Shown here: in pieces, positions 22,660 through 26,195 of the stretch
Numbering within the stretch: position 1 is the stretch's first letter
How the letters are laid out: every line of letters starts with the position of its first letter
NCBI GenBank assembly: GCA_003599475.1
Contig: QZKK01000092.1
Coordinates: 1-26,195, forward strand
Direction of reading: 5' to 3'
From: Desulfobacteraceae bacterium
Lineage (GTDB): Bacteria > Desulfobacterota > Desulfobacteria > Desulfobacterales > SURF-15
DNA length: 26,195 bases
Made by a program: the position numbers and the translations under genes
Notes under the pieces: generated by a model
The model's database searches: none
What the model saw: only the letters and a program-made list of their open reading frames with translations
Told to the model about the DNA's origin: nothing

Positions 22660-24120
22660 TTACTTCTCTTCGCGAATCGGCACGGTCTTGTCGAACTTGG
22701 AGGTCAATTCCAGCGTTTTGGTAACCACCTCTTCAACGGCCCGTTCGATGGCAACCTCTCCTGACATGGGCTTATGGAGGACATTCATCTGCATTTCGTA
22801 GACTTTGCCGCCGGCCTTGGTGTTGAAGTACCAGTAGTTGTTTACGTATTGGACCTGGTTTTTCCAGCTATCGATGAGGTAGTCCGCCAGAAGGCCGTAC
22901 GGATACTGATTCTCAGGGGTTCGCCACGCCGGCAGGCTCAAGACATCCATGCGCGTGCTCACCTGGCCGCCTTCCTTCATCACTGCCTGATGGCACTCAA
23001 AGGAAGCCAGGTAGCGGACCAGCCAGTAGGCAGCTTCGGGATTCTTGGCGGCCTTGGCCACACCGACCGACCATGCTCCTGTGTAGGGCTGGTTTCCGAA
23101 TGTCGGATAAATCCCCAGTTTGCCGCCCTGGACTTTCTCTTTCAGGATGGACGCGGTCCAGGCAAAGCAGTTGGAAAACTGATGGGGCTGAATGATGGCA
23201 CGACCCTCCCCCTGCTGGGCGACGACGAAGTCAAAGTTGGCTGTCAGGCAGCCCGGAGAGCTGTATTGGAGCTGCTTTTTATACTCCGCCAGCGTTTCTT
23301 TCAGGGCCTCTTTATCCTTTTTGGTGATCACGAATTCCTTCAACTTGCCGTTGGAATCCCTGACAACCGATGCATAATCGGCGCCTTTGCCCCACATCCG
23401 GCAGCTGATCTCATCGTTGATCTGATAGGCGCCTGCCATCATGGCCAGACCGTAAATATCATGAGCGACGGGCTTGCCTTTCAGATTCTCCCCTTTTTTT
23501 CGGGTGAAGAATTCGCCCTGATCGGAGAGTTCCTTTGCCGTTGCCGCCGGTTTGAGTTCATAGCCGTACTTGGCCTTGAAGTTTGCCTTTTCCGTCGGGT
23601 CGTCAAAGACATCCTGGCGGATGAACATGGACATATGGTAAGTGTAAAAAGGAAGGACCATCTGGTCGCCGTAAGCCTGTCCGCAGAGGATGATGGACGG
23701 GGAATGCAGTGCGATATCTTTTTTCAGACCTTCGACTCCTGCAGGATCATACTTTCCTGCAAGGTCATCCAGTTTGTGGAGATAGGGAGACCATTCCGTC
23801 GTCCAGGCCGTCTCTACGTAAACCACATCGTAGTAGCCGGTTCCTCCCATGAGCTCCACGTTTTCCTTGGAATAGACCACCGGAGAGGCCACCCTTTCCA
23901 CATTTACCTTCACCCCGGTCTTTTTCGTGAACTCTTCGATGTAGGGCATGACCTTATCCCAGACCTGGCCGGTTTCGACGATGGTGTTTATGGCGCTTTT
24001 ATTCTTGATCTCCGGGATGTCTTTCAGACCGAATACATCCGCTGCCTGAGCCGCAGTATAAACACCCCCTACGGCAATCATCAAAACCATGCAGCCGAGC
24101 AATGAGATGAGCCGTTTCAT
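22660..24120 (-). CDS. Extracellular (periplasmic) sugar-binding protein of ABC importer
   Basis: A 486-aa substrate-binding protein, first gene of the operon. A Sec signal peptide is clear: Lys/Arg at 2-3, a hydrophobic core and cleavage near AAQA-AD (residues 26-28). Cys10 lies within the core, so a lipoprotein is unlikely. The mature part follows the MalE-type SBP_bac_1 pattern (IVETGQVWDKVMPYIEEFTK, VNVERVASPVVYSKEN, YDVVYVETAWTTEWSPYL, then WSVGVAKAAKNPEAAYWLVRYL). Many Trp/Tyr/Phe residues suit sugar or polyol stacking. AAAGGAG precedes the ATG at 24120. With two permeases and two ATPases it resembles GlpV-like systems, but the ligand cannot be deduced. Confidence 0.93.
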   Translation of the reverse strand: MKRLISLLGCMVLMIAVGGVYTAAQAADVFGLKDIPEIKNKSAINTIVETGQVWDKVMPYIEEFTKKTGVKVNVERVASPVVYSKENVELMGGTGYYDVVYVETAWTTEWSPYLHKLDDLAGKYDPAGVEGLKKDIALHSPSIILCGQAYGDQMVLPFYTYHMSMFIRQDVFDDPTEKANFKAKYGYELKPAATAKELSDQGEFFTRKKGENLKGKPVAHDIYGLAMMAGAYQINDEISCRMWGKGADYASVVRDSNGKLKEFVITKKDKEALKETLAEYKKQLQYSSPGCLTANFDFVVAQQGEGRAIIQPHQFSNCFAWTASILKEKVQGGKLGIYPTFGNQPYTGAWSVGVAKAAKNPEAAYWLVRYLASFECHQAVMKEGGQVSTRMDVLSLPAWRTPENQYPYGLLADYLIDSWKNQVQYVNNYWYFNTKAGGKVYEMQMNVLHKPMSGEVAIERAVEEVVTKTLELTSKFDKTVPIREEK

Positions 24121-24332
24121 TTTTTTCTCCTTTCTTATGGCAATCCGCTTGCTGCCTCAACCCTCAACCATGACCGATGACTTTGTGACCGTGAGTCAAT
24201 ATCACCCCCTTTCGGCCCGGCTGTATTCTCTCCCGGTTGAGGAATCATCGCTGCCGGGATCGGGAGATACCGGTTTGAAAGAATCGCTTGCCGGCATGAA
24301 ATTACAAAAAGGAATGGGATGAAACCAAAAAA

Positions 24333-24362
24333 GAACAAAAAGATTCATTAAAAATCAAAGAT
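24333..24362. promoter_or_regulatory. Operator candidate O1 at the operon promoter
   Basis: Three 10-bp steps: GAACAAAAAG, ATTCATTAAA, AATCAAAGAT. The 15-mer ATTCATTAAAAATCA (24343-24357) is repeated exactly at 24587-24601. It lies just downstream of the predicted -10 box and covers the expected start site, a repressor position. Confidence 0.55.
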
Positions 24363-24368
24363 GAACCT

Positions 24369-24397
24369 TGTTTATCCCTCTCTTTGCCGCATGTCAA
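24369..24397 (-). promoter_or_regulatory. Predicted sigma-70 promoter of the transporter/oxidoreductase operon
   Basis: On the minus strand, perfect TTGACA (24392-24397) and a weak -10 TAAACA (24369-24374) are spaced by 17 bp. Transcription would start near 24362, inside operator candidate O1, about 240 bp before the binding-protein gene. The poor -10 means activation may be needed. Confidence 0.45.
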
Positions 24398-24576
24398 CAT
24401 AAAATTCAGTGGATGAAAGACTCAACCTCCGTTGCGGAAACCCCTTGGATTTGTATCTTCCCGGATTGATTCATGTTACTGAAAACAGGGGCTTGCACCG
24501 GGCCGGAGCCCGAGCAGGGGTCCGGCTGCTTCTCCGGAGACCGTTGTCCGCAGGGTAAAAGAAATCGATCAAAAAA

Positions 24577-24602
24577 ATTCATAAAAATTCATTAAAAATC
24601 AT
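24577..24602. promoter_or_regulatory. Operator candidate O2 upstream of the regulator gene
   Basis: ATTCATAAAA, ATTCATTAAA and AATCAT start at 24577, 24587 and 24597, an exact 10-bp (one helical turn) phase. This array of direct repeats lies 102 bp before the DeoR-family gene and shares a 15-mer with O1. It is the natural candidate for autoregulation or DNA looping. Confidence 0.6.
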
Positions 24603-24620
24603 CCTGTGGTAAATTAACTG

Positions 24621-24649
24621 TTGATTATTCCCGAACGATTGGATAAAAA
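24621..24649 (+). promoter_or_regulatory. Possible promoter of the regulator gene
   Basis: TTGATT (24621-24626) and TAAAAA (24644-24649) have 17-bp spacing, 55 bp before the regulator start and just downstream of O2. The match is modest. Confidence 0.3.
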
Positions 24650-24703
24650 CCGCCAGGATAATGCCGGGGGAGGTTAATCACCGACATTTCCGGAAGGCAT
24701 GCC

Positions 24704-25498
24704 ATGTTTCCATTTGAAAGACGTGAAATCATTCTGGATGCGAGCCGCCGCTCGAAGCGGGTTACAACCGACGAACTGCTTCAGTTGACCGGCAGTTCTA
24801 TCGCCACCCTCAGAAGGGATATCAATTATCTGCTGGACAAAGGGAATCTCAAGAAATTCAGGGGGGGTGTTTTCTATGTCGAAAAGCCCGAGTTGAAAGG
24901 AAACTTCTTATATAAGCACCGGATGAAGCTGTTTTACCGGGAAAAGGAAGCCATCGGCATCGCCGCTCAGGAATTCATCAAGGACGGGGATGTCCTCGTA
25001 TTGCTGTATGGGACCACGACGATTCATGTGGCGCGCCAGATCGATCCGAACAAGAACATCACCCTGATTACGAATGGAATCGACATCGTTGACGAACTGA
25101 GGCACAAACCGAACATCAAGGTAATCGTGCTCGGCGGCATCATCGATTATTCCAACAACTGCATCGAGGGGCCGACCGTCCCCAAAATGCTCTGTGAATT
25201 CAATCCCTCCAAGGTCATCCTGGGGGCAGGCGGGATCACGGGAGAAAAAGGAATCACCAATTATGAATTTCTGGGTTCAACCACCGTCAGCGAGATCGTG
25301 AAGCTGGTCAAAGAAAGGATCGTCGTGGCGGATCATTCGAAATTCGGAAGAAACGTCCTTACAAACGTGATGCCCCTCTCCGATGTCAGTGTTTTTATCA
25401 CCGACTCCGGGATTCAGGAGAAGTACATCGGGTTGTTCAAAGATTATTCCATCGATTACCGCATCGCGGACATCAAAAGTCCGAGCAGGGTTCCATAG
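24704..25498 (+). CDS. DeoR/GlpR-family transcriptional regulator
   Basis: A 264-aa regulator of normal family length. The N-terminal helix-turn-helix (ERREIILDASRRSKRVTTDE, then SIATLRRDINYLLDKG with the recognition helix, about 20-50) binds DNA. The C-terminal DeoR sensor domain, an isomerase-like fold that senses a phosphorylated sugar, is seen in LLYGTTTIHVARQI, ITNGIDIVDEL, VLGGIID, GAGGITGEKGITN and VVADHSKFGR. It is divergent from the transporter operon and most likely represses it until a sugar phosphate, perhaps the product of the downstream kinase, accumulates. The ATG at 24704 lacks a strong ribosome binding site (GGAAGG about 10 bp upstream). Confidence 0.93.
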   Translation: MFPFERREIILDASRRSKRVTTDELLQLTGSSIATLRRDINYLLDKGNLKKFRGGVFYVEKPELKGNFLYKHRMKLFYREKEAIGIAAQEFIKDGDVLVLLYGTTTIHVARQIDPNKNITLITNGIDIVDELRHKPNIKVIVLGGIIDYSNNCIEGPTVPKMLCEFNPSKVILGAGGITGEKGITNYEFLGSTTVSEIVKLVKERIVVADHSKFGRNVLTNVMPLSDVSVFITDSGIQEKYIGLFKDYSIDYRIADIKSPSRVP

Positions 25499-25507
25499 TT
25501 TCAATCT

Positions 25508-25993
25508 CTACATCTTTGTCAAATAAGCATCTCTGGTCAGCCAGAGTTCCTCCATCCGGTACATATGCCAGTAATCGTGCATCAGCATATGCCTGGCCAG
25601 GATGTACATTGAGTACTGCTCATACTCCGGATGCGCCGCCTTCTTTTTCCAGGTATCGTTTTCTGCGTTTTCAAGGAGCGCAACCTGCTTGTTTCGATAC
25701 TCTTTAAACTGCTGCACGGCGTCCGTAATCTCTATCCTGAGCGGAGTCCGGGGCTCCTCGCCGCTCAATGGGAAATAAGGAACAAACTCGGGGTGATCTT
25801 CATTCATGAAGCGATGAATCCGGTCCAGCAACATAGGCTGCACCTGTGCCAGGTGGGCGACGTGTTCGGCAATCGTCCAGAAGCCTTCCCCCCTTCGCAG
25901 GTCAAGCCTGTCTCCAGGGATACTTCCGGCGAATGCCGATAACACTCTGGGAGCTCGTCTCAACCCATCCAATAGATCGTAAATGTCAAACAT
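25508..25993 (-). CDS. DinB/YfiT-superfamily putative metal-dependent protein
   Basis: A 161-aa protein of the DinB-like four-helix bundle superfamily. The three metal-ligand His expected of the family are available in TIAEHVAHLAQVQ and in ARHMLMHDYWHMYRMEEL. Members include bacillithiol- and mycothiol-dependent transferases, but many have no known activity. It converges on the regulator gene with only 9 bp between them and no visible terminator. Its upstream side is occupied by structured repeat copy B, 18 bp before the start, so its promoter lies in or beyond that repeat. No link to the sugar operon is evident. Confidence 0.85.
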   Translation of the reverse strand: MFDIYDLLDGLRRAPRVLSAFAGSIPGDRLDLRRGEGFWTIAEHVAHLAQVQPMLLDRIHRFMNEDHPEFVPYFPLSGEEPRTPLRIEITDAVQQFKEYRNKQVALLENAENDTWKKKAAHPEYEQYSMYILARHMLMHDYWHMYRMEELWLTRDAYLTKM

Positions 25994-26011
25994 GGTTTTC
26001 CCCTCATTGTT

Positions 26012-26192
26012 ATTGAAGACCCTGCAGCCCCGGCAGCGGGATCTCCGCTTCGCTTCGACAAGCTGCAGGGAATCTTCCTCCGTAAGGAATTCTATCTATT
26101 TAGATTCGCTCGCTAACCCCGCCGCCCCGGAAACGGGATCTCCGCTCCGCTCCGACAAGCTCAGCGGGGCATGCGCTCGCTTTTTCGGTTCA
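26012..26192 (-). repeat. Structured palindromic element, copy B (long-loop form)
   Basis: This 181-bp element is copy A in inverted orientation. The core flanks, the ATCTAAATAGAT palindrome and the middle hairpin are nearly identical. The two terminal hairpins keep their stems (26117-26169 and 26020-26070), but each has gained a 31-nt module just past the CTTG (26125-26155 and 26028-26058). The two modules differ at only a few positions and each holds a small inner hairpin CCCG-NNNC-CGGG. One hairpin also has two extra bases. The 63-bp length difference from copy A is wholly accounted for. The element may continue past the window edge. Confidence 0.85.
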
Positions 26193-26195
26193 AGC

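Larger units (their letters stand above)
24121..24703. other. Divergent control region between operon and deoR-type gene
   Basis: This 583-bp region has no credible gene. It holds a predicted operon promoter (24369-24397), two operator candidates sharing ATTCATTAAAAATCA, a weaker promoter for the regulator and an AT-rich core. The operon mRNA would have a leader of about 240 nt. I saw no clear terminator or riboswitch in it. Confidence 0.6.

Noticed and set aside
22774..24105. 443-codon plus-strand frame opposite the sugar-binding protein
   Set aside because: It shadows a gene with clear signal peptide and family motifs, and has no protein-family features.
24135..24338. 67-codon minus-strand frame in the operon leader, a possible leader peptide
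   Set aside because: No ribosome binding site and no recognisable pattern; it looks like chance coding in the 5' leader.

Overview
The window looks like a mid-to-high-GC Gram-negative chromosome. Likely sources are the Desulfobacterota (former Deltaproteobacteria) or a similar anaerobe. That is inferred from gene content (Mo-hydroxylase with NuoEFG-like NADH module, GHKL/STAS partner switch, REC-REC-HD-GYP protein) and from many short-period intergenic repeats; no rRNA or marker gene is present to prove it.

Left part (1-6300). A gene running off the left edge encodes a GHKL-like protein. It is divergent from a STAS anti-anti-sigma factor and an RsbW-type anti-sigma kinase, so this is a partner-switching locus. 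Next come a DUF985-type cupin, an overlapping leuC-leuD pair (aconitase-superfamily hydro-lyase) and, divergently, a two-receiver HD-GYP protein (c-di-GMP phosphodiesterase class). At 6308-6564 a good promoter, a palindrome and a strong ribosome binding site lead into an apparently truncated ORF.

Main part (6508-24400, all minus strand) reads as one long catabolic gene array. In transcription order: sugar-binding protein, two permeases, a 62-aa membrane protein, two MalK-like ATPases, a NuoG/NuoE fusion, NuoF, a 2Fe-2S subunit with an N-terminal C2H2 zinc finger, a molybdopterin subunit, an FAD subunit with a candidate 4Fe-4S loop, a MoaD/ThiS-like protein, an SDR dehydrogenase, a cupin, an aldehyde dehydrogenase and a xylulokinase-family kinase. 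The simplest reading is import of a sugar or polyol and its oxidation, with a NAD-linked molybdenum hydroxylase taking part in the pathway, plus phosphorylation by the kinase. The substrate cannot be read from sequence. A divergent DeoR-family regulator (24704-25498) faces the operon across a 583-bp control region with two matching, 10-bp-phased operator candidates, one next to a predicted operon promoter.

Repeats are the other striking theme. Five gaps inside the operon carry 7-nt or 8-nt tandem repeats, and two of these arrays encode the last residues of proteins. A separate structured element occurs twice in inverted orientation (21464-21581 and 26012-26192). Both its terminal hairpins are short in one copy, and both are enlarged by the same 31-nt module in the other.

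The right end holds a DinB/YfiT-like gene convergent with the regulator.
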